Counted from the first letter of the stretch, positions 25,951 to 35,587 are shown. The stretch is DNA of 64,000 nucleotides from Paramesorhizobium salinisoli (GCF_003335045.1 NZ_QOZG01000007.1:1-64000); one strand, 5' to 3'. Numbers and translations are program-made. The notes: generated from the sequence alone by a model not told the origin.

Positions 25951-27315
25951 ATGGTACAAAAAGCCTTGGGAGGAACCGGAGGGAGGATTAGGAGATTGCG
26001 CGTGCTTCTGGGTCTCAGGACCATCTATGGGCAGATCACTGCTCTCGTCTTCCTTGCCTTGCTGATCATTGTCGTGCTGGCCGGTCCGCTCCTCGAGCGC
26101 TGGGTCAGCGGCAACCACAGGCCGCCTGACATCGAGCAGGTCACCGAGCATGTCCACACCGTAGGCCGGCTGCTGGAAGCTGCCGCGACGCCGGCCGAGA
26201 GAGAAACCATCCTCGATGCCGCCCGCCGGTCGGGTTGGGACATGACTTTGCTTCCCTTATCCATACGCGCGCAATTCACGACCTCCTCCAGCAAGGAAAC
26301 GGCCTGGGGCCGGGTCGTCGAATGGCTGTTTCCGCCCGACAATTCCATTTCCCCCCTGGGCGGCTGGAGGACGTTTCTCAACGGCAGGCGCGTCGTTGCT
26401 GTCCAGGTGGATGGCTCGACGATGCTGGTCAGTCCCGTTTCCTCCGATCCTTTCCTGACGAGCGATTTCGTCGGACGGGGATCCTATTATCTGGTGGCAC
26501 TGATCACGCTGATCTTTCTTTTCTTCGCCTTCGCCATCTGGGCAATCATGCTGCCTCTGCGGCGGATTTCCCGCGCGGCGCTCAATGCTGATATCTCGAA
26601 TGACGAGGAGGTTTTCGAGGAGCGCGGAAGCGTCGAGATCGTCGCCCTGGCGCGGGCGCTGAACGGCATGCGCAAGCGGATCGCGATCATGGTCGAATCC
26701 CGCACCCGCATGCTACGCGGCATCAGCCATGATTTGCGAACCCCACTGACGCGCTTGCGGCTGAAGGCAGAACACCTACCGTTGAGCGAAAGCCGGGAGG
26801 CGATGCTGTCAGACATCAATCACCTCGACCGGTTGCTGGGCGAAAGCCTCGATTACCTGCGGGACAATTACCGGCGAGAGGATTTCGAGCGGGCGGATAT
26901 CGCCAGTTCGCTCCAGACGATCTGCAGCGAATTTGCCGATGTCGGGCACGATGTGGCCTATCACGGGCCGAACCGTCTTATCGTCAACTGCAAGCCGCTC
27001 GCCATCACCCGCGCCATAACCAATCTTTGCGACAATGCCACGAAGTTCGCGAAGAAGGTTGCGGTCGAACTGCGGACAGATGCGGGAATGATGGTCATCG
27101 ATGTCGTGGACGATGGGCCGGGCATTCCCGAAACCTACCGGCAGCGGGTCCTCGAACCGTTCTTCAAGATCGACGCGGCAAGAGGCGGCAATACCGGTTT
27201 CGGGCTGGGGCTCTCGATCGTCTCCGAGATCGTTCAAGCCCATGGTGGCACGCTGGAATTCCTAGATGGCAGAGAGGGTGGCCTGATCGTCCGGCTCACC
27301 CTGCCCATGGGATAG
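25951..27315 (+). CDS. Sensor histidine kinase (HAMP, HisKA, HATPase_c)
   Basis: This protein of up to 454 residues has two membrane helices (TIYGQITALVFLALLIIVVL near 25-45 and YYLVALITLIFLFFAFAIW near 180-200) flanking a periplasmic sensor region of about 130 residues. A HAMP linker follows, then the phosphoacceptor H260 in GISHDLRTPLTRLRL. The ATPase boxes are N (NLCDNATKF), G1 (DDGPGIP) and G2 (GFGLGLSIV). GTG 26002, with AGGAG seven bases before it, may be the real start. It converges with the methyltransferase gene; its likely partner regulator is on the other strand at 28084. Confidence 0.92.
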   Translation: MVQKALGGTGGRIRRLRVLLGLRTIYGQITALVFLALLIIVVLAGPLLERWVSGNHRPPDIEQVTEHVHTVGRLLEAAATPAERETILDAARRSGWDMTLLPLSIRAQFTTSSSKETAWGRVVEWLFPPDNSISPLGGWRTFLNGRRVVAVQVDGSTMLVSPVSSDPFLTSDFVGRGSYYLVALITLIFLFFAFAIWAIMLPLRRISRAALNADISNDEEVFEERGSVEIVALARALNGMRKRIAIMVESRTRMLRGISHDLRTPLTRLRLKAEHLPLSESREAMLSDINHLDRLLGESLDYLRDNYRREDFERADIASSLQTICSEFADVGHDVAYHGPNRLIVNCKPLAITRAITNLCDNATKFAKKVAVELRTDAGMMVIDVVDDGPGIPETYRQRVLEPFFKIDAARGGNTGFGLGLSIVSEIVQAHGGTLEFLDGREGGLIVRLTLPMG

Positions 27316-27323
27316 CCGGCGCC

Positions 27324-27962
27324 TTAATACAACGTCACCTGAGGCAGATCGGGCAGCAGCCGCAGCAGAACCCGCACCAGGAAGGCCAGGAGGACGAAAA
27401 CCATCCCGTCCACGATGGTCCGTCGCAACATGCCGGGGCTTACGGTCACGACATCCTCGTCACGCCACAAGCTGGGACGGGGGAGGAAGCGCGGAACGGA
27501 ATTGCGATATGCCTCGTAATGGGCGCCATGAGCAGTCGACAGCCCGGCTTCCTCGCGCAGCACCACCGGCAGGAAGACGAGATAAGCCGCCAACGTCATG
27601 AACGCCGCCATGCTGATACTGCCAGTCTGAAGTCCGAGCCCCGCGACGGCGACGAAGGAGAAGAAATAGAGCGGATTGCGTGAAACCGAGTAAGGCCCTG
27701 ATGTTACCAGCGCCACCGTCTTTTTCCCGCCAATATAGAGCGTGCACCAGGCCCTGCCGAGGATGGCGATGAAAATCAGAAGCGCACCGAAATCCTCAAT
27801 CCAGTCGCGCTGCCATGACCCGGCCTTGAAATGAGCGGTCGTGAAGAAAATGACTGGCAGGAAGCAGGTACTGATCCACCAGATCACCGCCTTGCGGCGC
27901 AATTGCACCCGGTTGAGATGGGATTGGACGGCCTGGATATCGGGCAATTTGGCGCTCCTCAT
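27324..27962 (-). CDS. Isoprenylcysteine carboxyl-methyltransferase-like membrane protein
   Basis: A membrane protein of about 212 residues in the ICMT/phospholipid-methyltransferase superfamily. Four to five helices are visible. The conserved SAM-binding tail appears as SGPYSVSRNPLYFFSF, then REEAGLSTAHGAHYEAYRNS. Bacterial members modify lipids or small isoprenoids; the substrate is unknown here. Starts at ATG 27962 or TTG 27947 (AGGAG seven bases before the latter) are possible. It lies 120 bases downstream of the response-regulator gene on the same strand and may be co-transcribed with it. Confidence 0.8.
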   Translation of the reverse strand: MRSAKLPDIQAVQSHLNRVQLRRKAVIWWISTCFLPVIFFTTAHFKAGSWQRDWIEDFGALLIFIAILGRAWCTLYIGGKKTVALVTSGPYSVSRNPLYFFSFVAVAGLGLQTGSISMAAFMTLAAYLVFLPVVLREEAGLSTAHGAHYEAYRNSVPRFLPRPSLWRDEDVVTVSPGMLRRTIVDGMVFVLLAFLVRVLLRLLPDLPQVTLY

Positions 27963-28083
27963 GACTTTACAAGCCACGGAGTAGCGCGTCGCGCGAAGGC
28001 AGGTCGTTTCGTTTTGTTGCGGTATGTGAAGGCTTATAGGCCGGAGGCCTTGGCCGGGGCGCGCCAATCAAACTCCCCCAGCC

Positions 28084-28806
28084 TCACGCCTCCTCGACCG
28101 TCGCGGTAAATGTATACCCCCCGAGTCGAACCGTCTGCAACAACGCCGGCTCCTTCGGATTGACCTCGATCTTCTGCCGCAGACGGCTGATATGAACGTC
28201 GATGCTGCGCTCGATCGGCCCCGCCAGTCCCGAATGCGTCAGCGAAAGCAGTTCCTCACGAGTGATGACGCGGCCCGGATTGCGGCAGAAGGCGAGCAGC
28301 AGGTCGAATTCCGTGGTGGTGAGCGCAACGCGGGCATTGCTGGGGTCATGAAGCTGGCGGCGCATCGGGTCGATGAGCCAGCCGTCGAAGCGCAGCCGCC
28401 GCTGGCTGACATTCTTGACAAGCCCATAGGAGGCCCGCCGCAGCAGGCTGCGCACCCGAGCCACGACTTCGCGCGGGCTGAACGGCTTGGTGATGTAATC
28501 GTCCGCGCCTACTTCCAGCCCGACAATCCTGTCCACCTCCTCGCCGAGTGCCGTCAGCAGGATGACGGGCATCGTGTTTTCGGAGCGGATTTTTCGGCAG
28601 ATGCTGAGGCCGTCCTCACCCGGCAGCATGACATCGAGGATGATGAGATCATACGCATTGTGGCGCAGCAGCGATTGCATCACCCGGCCATCCTCCGCGA
28701 CGGTCGGGATCATCCCGTTCTCCCGCATGGTGATGGCGAGGAGTTCGCCGATCTCCGGATCGTCTTCGACGATCAATATCCGGGCGTTTGTGGAATTCGG
28801 TTGCAT
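28084..28806 (-). CDS. OmpR-family response regulator
   Basis: A 240-residue regulator. The receiver domain has the acidic pocket E14-D15-D16, phosphoacceptor D58 (LIILDVMLPGEDG) and the lysine in DYITKPFSPRE. The winged-helix output domain covers the C-terminal 100 residues (ALTTTEFDLLLAFCRNPGRV, RSIDVHISRLRQKIE, RLGGYTF). AAGGGGA precedes ATG 28806; a frame to 28836 is possible. Its box C lies 59 bases upstream, suggesting autoregulation. It is the likely partner of the kinase at 25951, from which it is separated by the methyltransferase gene. Confidence 0.93.
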   Translation of the reverse strand: MQPNSTNARILIVEDDPEIGELLAITMRENGMIPTVAEDGRVMQSLLRHNAYDLIILDVMLPGEDGLSICRKIRSENTMPVILLTALGEEVDRIVGLEVGADDYITKPFSPREVVARVRSLLRRASYGLVKNVSQRRLRFDGWLIDPMRRQLHDPSNARVALTTTEFDLLLAFCRNPGRVITREELLSLTHSGLAGPIERSIDVHISRLRQKIEVNPKEPALLQTVRLGGYTFTATVEEA

Positions 28807-28864
28807 GGCGTCCCCTTGGCCCGTTGCATAATGCATAGGGACGCCGGTGGGAATGTTGCGTTTT

Positions 28865-28880
28865 GTTAAGGTTTATTACA
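28865..28880 (+). promoter_or_regulatory. Response-regulator box C (own promoter)
   Basis: GTTAAGGTTTATTACA, matching boxes A, B and D at 12 or more of 16 positions. It lies in the 90-base gap between the RND pump gene and the response-regulator gene. Confidence 0.6.
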
Positions 28881-28896
28881 GCGCCGGCACGCTCCC

Positions 28897-31800
28897 TCAT
28901 GAATTTGGCGATTTTTCGCCTTCGGGTTGAAAGATCGGCTTGAACATTGCGCTTATGCGGTCGCCAAGATTCGAGACGGTAAGGTGGAGCGAGGGGATCA
29001 CCACCAGCGACAGGAACGTGGAGACGAGCAGCCCGCCGATGACGGCAATCGCCATGGGAGAGCGGAACTCGCCGCCATCGCCGACGCCAACGGCGGAGGG
29101 AACCATGCCGCCGGCCATGGCGAGCGTCGTCATGATGATGGGACGCGCGCGCTCCGAGCCCGCCTCGATGATCGCCTCGATCCGCGAGAGCCCGTGCGCC
29201 TCCCGCTCGATGGCGAAATCTATGAGCATGATCGCATTCTTGGTGACGATGCCCATCAGCATCAATATGCCGATGACAACAGGCAGCGATATGGCGCTGC
29301 CTGACAACCAGAGGCCCGCCGCGACGCCGCCGATGGAAAGGGGGAGCGAGGCGAGGATCGTCCACGGGGCCAGCACACTGCCGAAAAGCAGGATCAGCAC
29401 GACGAGGACCAGCATGATGCCCGCGCCCATCGCCGCCGCGAAGCTTGCGAAAACCTCGCCTTCCGTATCGGAATCGCCGGTCGCCTGAATGCGGATACCT
29501 TCAGGCAGGCTCTTGACGCTCGGCAACTGGAGAAGCCGCTCCATCCCCTGGCCCGGGGTGAAGCCTTCGGCCAGATCCGCGCCGATCTCGATCCGCCGTT
29601 CCCGGTCGAGGCGTTCGATGGCGGAGACCGTTTCGTCGAAGCGCATATCGACCACAGCCGAGAGGGGAATATGAGCCCCATCCCGCCCCGCCACAGTCAG
29701 CATTTCCAGCGTGGCGAGGTCGTCCCGCGCCTCGCGCGCTATCGCGACGCGGACGGGAATTTGCCGCGCGCCTTCGGTGAATTTGGGCAAGCGGCTGTCT
29801 GCATCGCCGATGGTGGAAACCCGGACCACGTCCGCAATCGCCGCTGGGGATACGCCGAGCATCGCCGCCTTGTCGGTGTGCACATGCATCCTGAGTTCCG
29901 GGCGCATGGCAGTGTTGTCGATGCTGGGATCGATGAACATCCCGTCCGTGCCGAGTTCACCAACCATTGTCCTGGCGGCATCCTCGACAGCCTCTCCGTC
30001 GGTACCGAGGACCGCAAAGGACATATCGCGCCCGCCCCGATTGTTGAGGAAGCGCAGCTTCACATCCGGAATGGAAGCAAGGGTCTTTTCAATATTGGCT
30101 TCAATGGCAAAGGAAGAACGCTCCCGCTCGCTCTTGTGCAGGAGGTCGATGAGGATCACCGCATAGCGCACATCCTCCAGCCCCGAACTGTTCGCGCCGG
30201 CGCGGGCGAATACCCCTTCGACCTCCGGGAACTGCCGGATACGAACAGCGATTTCATCCGATACCGCCCGCGTCTTGCCGAGCGTGGAGCCGGGCGGCAG
30301 TTCGACGGTAAGCGACAGACGTCCGGTATCTTCCTCCGGCAGGAAAGCGGTGGGCAGCGAGGTGAGCGCGATGAGCGCCAGCACGAAGGAACCGGCGGCA
30401 AGGCCGAGGGTCGCCCAGCGCCGGCGCAGGCTTAGCCGCAGCAATTGCTCGTAGGCAAGGAGGAAACGCCCCTTCTGTTCCTCATGCACATGGCTTCCGG
30501 TCATGAAATACGCCGCCAGAACAGGCGTTATCAGCCGCGCCACCAGCAACGAGAAGAAGACGGCGATGGCGACCGTCAGGCCGAACTGCCGGAAATAAAG
30601 TCCGACTTCGCCGCTCATGAAGCCGACGGGCGCGAACACGGCAATCACGGTGGCCGAGATGGCGATGACCGCGAGGCCGATTTCGTCCGACGCATCGAGC
30701 GCCGCCCGGTAGGCGGTCTTGCCCATATTGCGGTGACGCACAATATTCTCGATCTCGACAATGGCGTCGTCGACGAGAATGCCCGTCACCAGCGTGATGG
30801 CGAGCAGGCTCAATATGTTGAGCGAGAAGCCCAAGTGATCGATCACGAAAAAGGTCGGGATGATCGAGAGCGGCAGCGCCATCGCCGCGACAATGGTCGC
30901 CCGCCAGTCGCGCAGGAACAGGAAGACGACGATGACGGAAAGCGCCGCGCCTTCGAGAAGCGTGTGCATGGCCGAGCTGTAATTGCCGACGGTATAGGTG
31001 AAACTGTCGTCCACGAGGCGGAAGCGCACATCCGCATTGCGCTTTTCGAGTTCCGCCAGCGCCTCGGAAACCGCTTCCGCGACGGAAATATCGCTCGCGC
31101 CTTGCGAGGGATAGACGGCAAATCCAACCACATCCGTGCTGTCCAGCGTCGCGAAGGCGCGGGGCTCCGCCGCGCTGTCCTGAACAGTTCCGAGATCTCC
31201 CAGCCGGACGGACGCGTCGGGCGAAAGCGCGAGGCGCTGGTCGGCTAGCTGCGCCACCGTCTTGGCCGCCGCCACTGTCGTCAACGCCTGCTCGCGCCCG
31301 CCGAGATCGCTTCTGCCCCCCGAATTCTCGATCTGCGTCTGCACAAGGTTTTCGTTAATGGCGTTTGCGGTCAGCGAAAGCGCCTGCAGGCGGGCGGGGT
31401 CGATCTCGACGCGGATTTCCCTGTCAGCACCGCCGACGCGCTCGATCCGCCCCACGCCCGGCAGGCCCTGCAGATGGCGGGCGACCACATCGTCCACATA
31501 CCAGGACAGCTCGGCAACCGTCATATTCGGATTGCTGACCGCATAGGTGACGACCGATTGGGCCTCCTCCTCGACCCGCTCGATGATCGGCTCATCGATC
31601 GTGCCGGGCAGGTCGGAGCGGATTTTCGCCACCGCATCGCGGACGTCGGCCATCGCCCGGTCCGGGGTGAACTTGCCAAGCTCGAACTCGACATTGGTGA
31701 CGGATTTGCCCTGGCCGATGGTCGAGGTGATTTGCTTGATGCCTGCCAGCGGCGCGACGGCATTTTCCACCGGCCGCGTCACCTCGGTTTCGAGCTCCGA

Positions 31801-31974
31801 GGGCGTCGTGCCTGACTGTTCAATGGTGACCTTGACGAGCGGCGTGATGATCGCGGGGAAATAGGTGACAGGCAGCCGCGAGAAGCTGTAGAGCCCCGCT
31901 ACCGTCAGGATCACGAACAGAAGAACCGAAGGCAGCGGATTGCGGATGGCCCATGCCGAGATATTCGCATTCAT
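28897..31974 (-). CDS. RND-type multidrug efflux pump, inner-membrane subunit
   Basis: This 1025-residue protein has the AcrB/MdtB layout: twelve membrane helices and two large periplasmic loops. The proton-relay aspartate pair is visible in TLVTGILVDDAIVEIENI (TM4) and the lysine in MGIVTKNAIMLIDFA (TM10). RND signature segments include GLYSFSRLPVTYFPAI at the start and FMSGEVGLYFRQFG. It would export drugs, metals or lipids using the proton gradient, together with the adaptor encoded just upstream. The adaptor stop overlaps its ATG (ATGA). No outer-membrane channel gene is in the window. Confidence 0.95.
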   Translation of the reverse strand: MNANISAWAIRNPLPSVLLFVILTVAGLYSFSRLPVTYFPAIITPLVKVTIEQSGTTPSELETEVTRPVENAVAPLAGIKQITSTIGQGKSVTNVEFELGKFTPDRAMADVRDAVAKIRSDLPGTIDEPIIERVEEEAQSVVTYAVSNPNMTVAELSWYVDDVVARHLQGLPGVGRIERVGGADREIRVEIDPARLQALSLTANAINENLVQTQIENSGGRSDLGGREQALTTVAAAKTVAQLADQRLALSPDASVRLGDLGTVQDSAAEPRAFATLDSTDVVGFAVYPSQGASDISVAEAVSEALAELEKRNADVRFRLVDDSFTYTVGNYSSAMHTLLEGAALSVIVVFLFLRDWRATIVAAMALPLSIIPTFFVIDHLGFSLNILSLLAITLVTGILVDDAIVEIENIVRHRNMGKTAYRAALDASDEIGLAVIAISATVIAVFAPVGFMSGEVGLYFRQFGLTVAIAVFFSLLVARLITPVLAAYFMTGSHVHEEQKGRFLLAYEQLLRLSLRRRWATLGLAAGSFVLALIALTSLPTAFLPEEDTGRLSLTVELPPGSTLGKTRAVSDEIAVRIRQFPEVEGVFARAGANSSGLEDVRYAVILIDLLHKSERERSSFAIEANIEKTLASIPDVKLRFLNNRGGRDMSFAVLGTDGEAVEDAARTMVGELGTDGMFIDPSIDNTAMRPELRMHVHTDKAAMLGVSPAAIADVVRVSTIGDADSRLPKFTEGARQIPVRVAIAREARDDLATLEMLTVAGRDGAHIPLSAVVDMRFDETVSAIERLDRERRIEIGADLAEGFTPGQGMERLLQLPSVKSLPEGIRIQATGDSDTEGEVFASFAAAMGAGIMLVLVVLILLFGSVLAPWTILASLPLSIGGVAAGLWLSGSAISLPVVIGILMLMGIVTKNAIMLIDFAIEREAHGLSRIEAIIEAGSERARPIIMTTLAMAGGMVPSAVGVGDGGEFRSPMAIAVIGGLLVSTFLSLVVIPSLHLTVSNLGDRISAMFKPIFQPEGEKSPNS

Positions 31975-33173
31975 CGGCCGGCCGCCTCATCGATATCGAC
32001 GAGTGAAGCGGTCTTGGGCGCCGAAGCATCGCCGGCCGAAGCGACCACGGGCGCGACACGCTCGCCATCCTTCAGGAAACCGCCCGCTTTGAGGACAACC
32101 ATCTCGCCATCGGCAACACCGCTGACGATTTCGATGAGATCATCCTGGCGCGCGCCGGTCCTGACATTGCGCCGTTCGACGATATCATCCTTGACCACAT
32201 AGACGCTGTGCGAGCCGCCAGTGCTGCGGACAGCCGTTCCCGGCACAAGCACATTCGTCCGCGTTGAGGTGTCGATCACTCCCTTGGCAAACACGCCGGG
32301 GATAAGCCCCTCGCTCTCGTCGAGCGCGACATGAATCTTGCCGCTGCGCGTCTTCGGGTCGATCTGCGCGGCGCTCAGCCGCAACGCGCCGGTAACGGGG
32401 CGGTCCCGTCCGGGAAGCATGATTTCCGCCCGCATTCCCTCGGACAGGCGCACAAAATCCGTTTCCGTCACATCCGCGACGAACTCGATCTCGCCATCCG
32501 CAGCGATGAGGAAAAGCGGCCCCGCCGAATTGGACGTCATCGCGCCGATCCGTGCGCTCCGCGTCAGAACGATCCCAGCCGCCGGAGCGCGCAAGGTGCT
32601 GCGCTCGACCGTCAGCTCGATTTCCTTCCGCTCCCGCGCGATCAGCTGCTCATCCGCTTCGGCGAGGCCCAGCGATTGTCTCGCAAGTTCCGTCTCCGCG
32701 ACCGCGCGGTCGACGGCATTGCGGCTTTCGTCCAGCACCTGCTCGGAACTGATGCCTTTCGCCCGCAATGTCTGGCTGCGCTCGAGTTTTTGCCGGGCCT
32801 CTCGCTCAGTGACAAGCGCGACATCGAGCCTGCTTCTTTCCACCGACACGGCGGCCTTGGCGCGAAGGGCGCTGACCGTGTTCTTGTCGAGCGCAAGCTG
32901 CGCATCGGCCATGTCGAAGAGGGCGAGCGCCTGTCCTCGCGTGACACGCTGCCCGGCCTCCACCAATATCTGCCGGATTTCCTTGTCCGGCACCGAAGGA
33001 TGAACCTCTATCTCCTCGCGCGCCGCCAGCGTGCCCACCACGGAGACGCGCTGCGTGACATCGCCCCGTTTGGCGACGACAACAGTGACGGGCATAGGCT
33101 GCTGGGCGTGCGCAACCGGCATGATCGCCGCGATTGCAAGGAGCCCGGCGATTGCCCAAGCTTTTTCGTTCAT
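31971..33173 (-). CDS. RND efflux periplasmic adaptor (membrane fusion protein)
   Basis: This 400-residue protein has a signal peptide (residues about 1-24, AGLLAIAAIMPVAHAQQ). The barrel-sandwich halves are at about 40-90 and 185-215 (PSVPDKEIRQILVEAGQRV; STLRAPAAGIVLTRSARIG), around an alpha-helical hairpin at about 95-180. Beta-barrel and membrane-proximal domains follow. It joins the RND pump to an outer-membrane channel. It is the first gene of the pump operon, and box D lies 85 bases upstream. Confidence 0.93.
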   Translation of the reverse strand: MNEKAWAIAGLLAIAAIMPVAHAQQPMPVTVVVAKRGDVTQRVSVVGTLAAREEIEVHPSVPDKEIRQILVEAGQRVTRGQALALFDMADAQLALDKNTVSALRAKAAVSVERSRLDVALVTEREARQKLERSQTLRAKGISSEQVLDESRNAVDRAVAETELARQSLGLAEADEQLIARERKEIELTVERSTLRAPAAGIVLTRSARIGAMTSNSAGPLFLIAADGEIEFVADVTETDFVRLSEGMRAEIMLPGRDRPVTGALRLSAAQIDPKTRSGKIHVALDESEGLIPGVFAKGVIDTSTRTNVLVPGTAVRSTGGSHSVYVVKDDIVERRNVRTGARQDDLIEIVSGVADGEMVVLKAGGFLKDGERVAPVVASAGDASAPKTASLVDIDEAAGR

Positions 33174-33257
33174 GAAACGGCACCTCTTCCTGCTCCGCGC
33201 AAGGCGGGATTTCTGAACGCAACTTAGCGGGAGGCAGAGGTGCCGGTATTCTATCGC

Positions 33258-33273
33258 GTTAAGTTTTGTTGCG
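33258..33273 (+). promoter_or_regulatory. Response-regulator box D (RND operon promoter)
   Basis: GTTAAGTTTTGTTGCG, upstream of the adaptor gene. It shares GTTAAG and the TTT-N-TT core with boxes A-C, linking the pump to the two-component system. Confidence 0.6.
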
Positions 33274-33469
33274 TCTCAGTCGCGCTGGCGCAGGATTTCT
33301 TTTGCCTCGCCGCGCTCCACATGCAGCGTAATCTTTCCACGCCGGTTCGCCCAGTTCCAGCCGCAGCGGCATCGTCGGGATCAGATAATCGCCGCCATTT
33401 GCTGCCGGTGTGAAGTCTGCAGTCGCTGATAGTATTGTGTACCGAAACAGCGAAAAGCTGGCTGACTGC
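33274..33469. other. Short degraded region left of methyltransferase pseudogene
   Basis: On the minus strand, frames with PTMPLRLELGEPAW and then ITLHVERGEAKEILRQRD (stop near 33278) look like a frameshifted C-terminal tail of some protein. I cannot name it. Confidence 0.3.
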
Positions 33470-34040
33470 TACGGCACGATGAATGCGCCATATTCCGCGA
33501 TCTCGGCGGCGATATCGATCACATGAAATTCGAACTCAGGGCGGCGATAACGCGGTCCATTGCGCGACGTTACACGCGGCCAAAGGGAGGATTGGAGATA
33601 GCGCAATCGAACCTGCCTAAGTCGAGATCCCGCCAGTCGAACACATCCGCATTGATCCAACGCGCCGCCGGCAGAAGCTTCCGGCCGATCTCGGCATATC
33701 GCGGATTGATTTCAATGCAGGCAATATCAGCGGTCGCTGGCGGTACTGGCTGCGGCACCAGATGAAATAACTAAGGATGCCGATTACTGCGCATAGGTCG
33801 ATGATGCGCCCGCCGGGCACATCTATGGCGAAGTCGCCAGCCAAACCCCACGGCGTGAAAAATGCCTCGGCTGTGCCGTTCTCGAAGTTTGCGCCCTCGT
33901 GCCAATTCCGGAAATCGAAATCCTTTTCGTCCTCGGCCAGACGGTCCTTTGTTAGGATTGCCTCGGCTTCCTGATGTGCCTTGCGATGTGCTTTGGAAAG
34001 TTTTTCCGCGAAGCGTCTTCTGCCCTCTGGGCGTCGCCAA
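33470..34040 (-). pseudogene. SAM-dependent (adenine-specific) methyltransferase, frameshifted
   Basis: Three frames join into one class I methyltransferase of about 200 residues. The N-terminal frame has RFAEKLSKAHRKAHQEAEA, FFTPWGLAGDFAIDV and the SAM motif GGRIIDLCAVIGILSYFIW. It slips near 33755 to IACIEINPRYAEIGRKLLPA and the catalytic motif CAISNPPFGRV. It slips again near 33580 to EFEFHVIDIAAEIAEYGAFI. NPPF is the signature of N6-adenine or glutamine methyltransferases. A gene of this type is frequent on phages and plasmids; this copy is inactive. Confidence 0.7.
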
Positions 34041-34293
34041 CCGCATAGGGCACACGGTCTATTCGACGTCACAGCTGAAGACGATACAGGAAGTCATCAC
34101 GCTCACTGTTTTCGTGGCGTTTTCGGTGCTCTATCTCAAGGTGCCACTAACCTGGCGTCACGACACGAAAGTGATGGAACTGTCCGACATTTGAGAACAT
34201 AGGGCGATCATACCGGTGGGCTGCGGTGACTAGCGGTTGGCGAAAGCCTGACCGAAATTGAGCGTGCCCTCCCACCCCCTCTGAAGCGACACA

Positions 34294-35184
34294 CTATTCC
34301 GATTTCGTGCTGATGCGCGAACCGGGAGGTAACACTTCGAGGCTGCGACGATCCATCTGCGCCAGCACTTCATCAAAGCTGAAAAGGGATTGCCAGCCGA
34401 TCCCGTTCTTAGCCCGGCTTGAATCATACACACGATCAATGGTGCGTGGCAGGCTCCATCCTCTCCGGTCAAATTCAGCAGCAAGATCGGGTGCCTTACG
34501 TCTGATGGCGGAAGCCGCATCTATCGAAAGAGTTTCGCAGTCTTGCTTTATGAAGGGGCTAGCCGCCGACACAATGTAACGCTGGAAATGCGCCCCGCCA
34601 TTCGACAAAGCTGCAGCGTGGGCGTCGGCAACGTCACGCGCATCGATGCCACGATGCAGTCTGTAAGCGGCCATTGCGTCGCCTGGTTCCGGAAAGCTCC
34701 GCGACATGCGTAGTACCCGCACGGCAAATTCTGGACCAGCCATTTCTTCCAGTACATTTTCAGCCTCAAGCTTCGTCCGATGATAGATGCTCTTCGGTAG
34801 AGGGGGTGTGTCTTCATCTATCCATGTACAGGAACCGACCGAAACCGCATACCCATACAGGGCCGTCGTGCTGGTGAAAACGAACCGTTTCACACCTGCG
34901 GCGATTGCCTCCCTTGCGATGAGCCGAGTTCCCTCCACATTGATGCGCTGAAATTCTTCGTGCGGGACTGTCCCAACATGGGGGGCATGGAGTGCGGCGG
35001 TATGAATTACCGCATCTGCTCTTCGAAGAACCGGGAGCAGCAGCATCTCGTTAGCGAAGTCGCCGACAACATGTGTAGTCGAAAAAGGAGAGCGATCAAT
35101 TCCAATGATCTCGTGTTGTCCACACAAGGCGCTAAAAATGGCTCGGCCAATTCGCCCTGAACTACCTGTAAGAACTATACGCAT
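34294..35184 (-). CDS. NAD-dependent epimerase/dehydratase (extended SDR)
   Basis: This 296-residue extended short-chain dehydrogenase has the cofactor motif TGSSGRIGRA at residues 6-15 and the active-site YHRTK (YxxxK) near residue 134, with the serine/threonine in FTSTTALYGY. The sugar or uronate substrate is unknown; similar proteins include UDP-glucose epimerase-like and uronate dehydrogenases. The frame is intact even though its neighbours are broken. A resolvase relic ends ten bases upstream of its start, so its original promoter may have been replaced. Confidence 0.88.
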   Translation of the reverse strand: MRIVLTGSSGRIGRAIFSALCGQHEIIGIDRSPFSTTHVVGDFANEMLLLPVLRRADAVIHTAALHAPHVGTVPHEEFQRINVEGTRLIAREAIAAGVKRFVFTSTTALYGYAVSVGSCTWIDEDTPPLPKSIYHRTKLEAENVLEEMAGPEFAVRVLRMSRSFPEPGDAMAAYRLHRGIDARDVADAHAAALSNGGAHFQRYIVSAASPFIKQDCETLSIDAASAIRRKAPDLAAEFDRRGWSLPRTIDRVYDSSRAKNGIGWQSLFSFDEVLAQMDRRSLEVLPPGSRISTKSE

Positions 35185-35193
35185 GGGCAGCTT

Positions 35194-35580
35194 TCAAAAA
35201 TCTCGTTTTGGTGACTTCTCGGCATTAAGCGCTTCATAGAGCGCGGTCTTTCCAATTTTGACACGCGTGGCAGCTTCTCGGACATTAAGCCCGCCGCCAG
35301 ATGCTGATGGACTTTGGTAAGCTTTTCAGGTGTCACGACATTTTGGCGGCCACCGCGACGGCCACGTTCTTCCGCAACTTGCAGGCCAGCGCGGGTTCTT
35401 TCCCGGATCAGGTCACGCTCGAACTGCGCCAGCGCACCGAACAGGTGGAACACCAAACGGCCTCCGGATGTCGTAGTGCCGACGTTTTCGGTGAGGGAGG
35501 GAAAGCCAACACCTTTCGCCTCCAGTTCTGCGACGATCTCTATCAGGTGTTTCATCGATCGGCCGAGACGCTCCGTTTAT
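35194..35580 (-). pseudogene. Serine recombinase (resolvase/invertase), N-terminally truncated and frameshifted
   Basis: After a frame break near 35560, ERLGRSMKHLIEIVAELEAK starts the remaining part. HLFGALAQFERDLIRERTRA and VAEERGRRGGRQNVVTPEKL follow. A one-base deletion near 35275 breaks the C-terminal helix-turn-helix. Putting the base back restores VREAATRVKIGKTALYEAL and a stop at 35194. The catalytic serine region is missing. It is a relic of a transposon or plasmid resolution system. Confidence 0.75.
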
Positions 35581-35587
35581 CCAGCTA

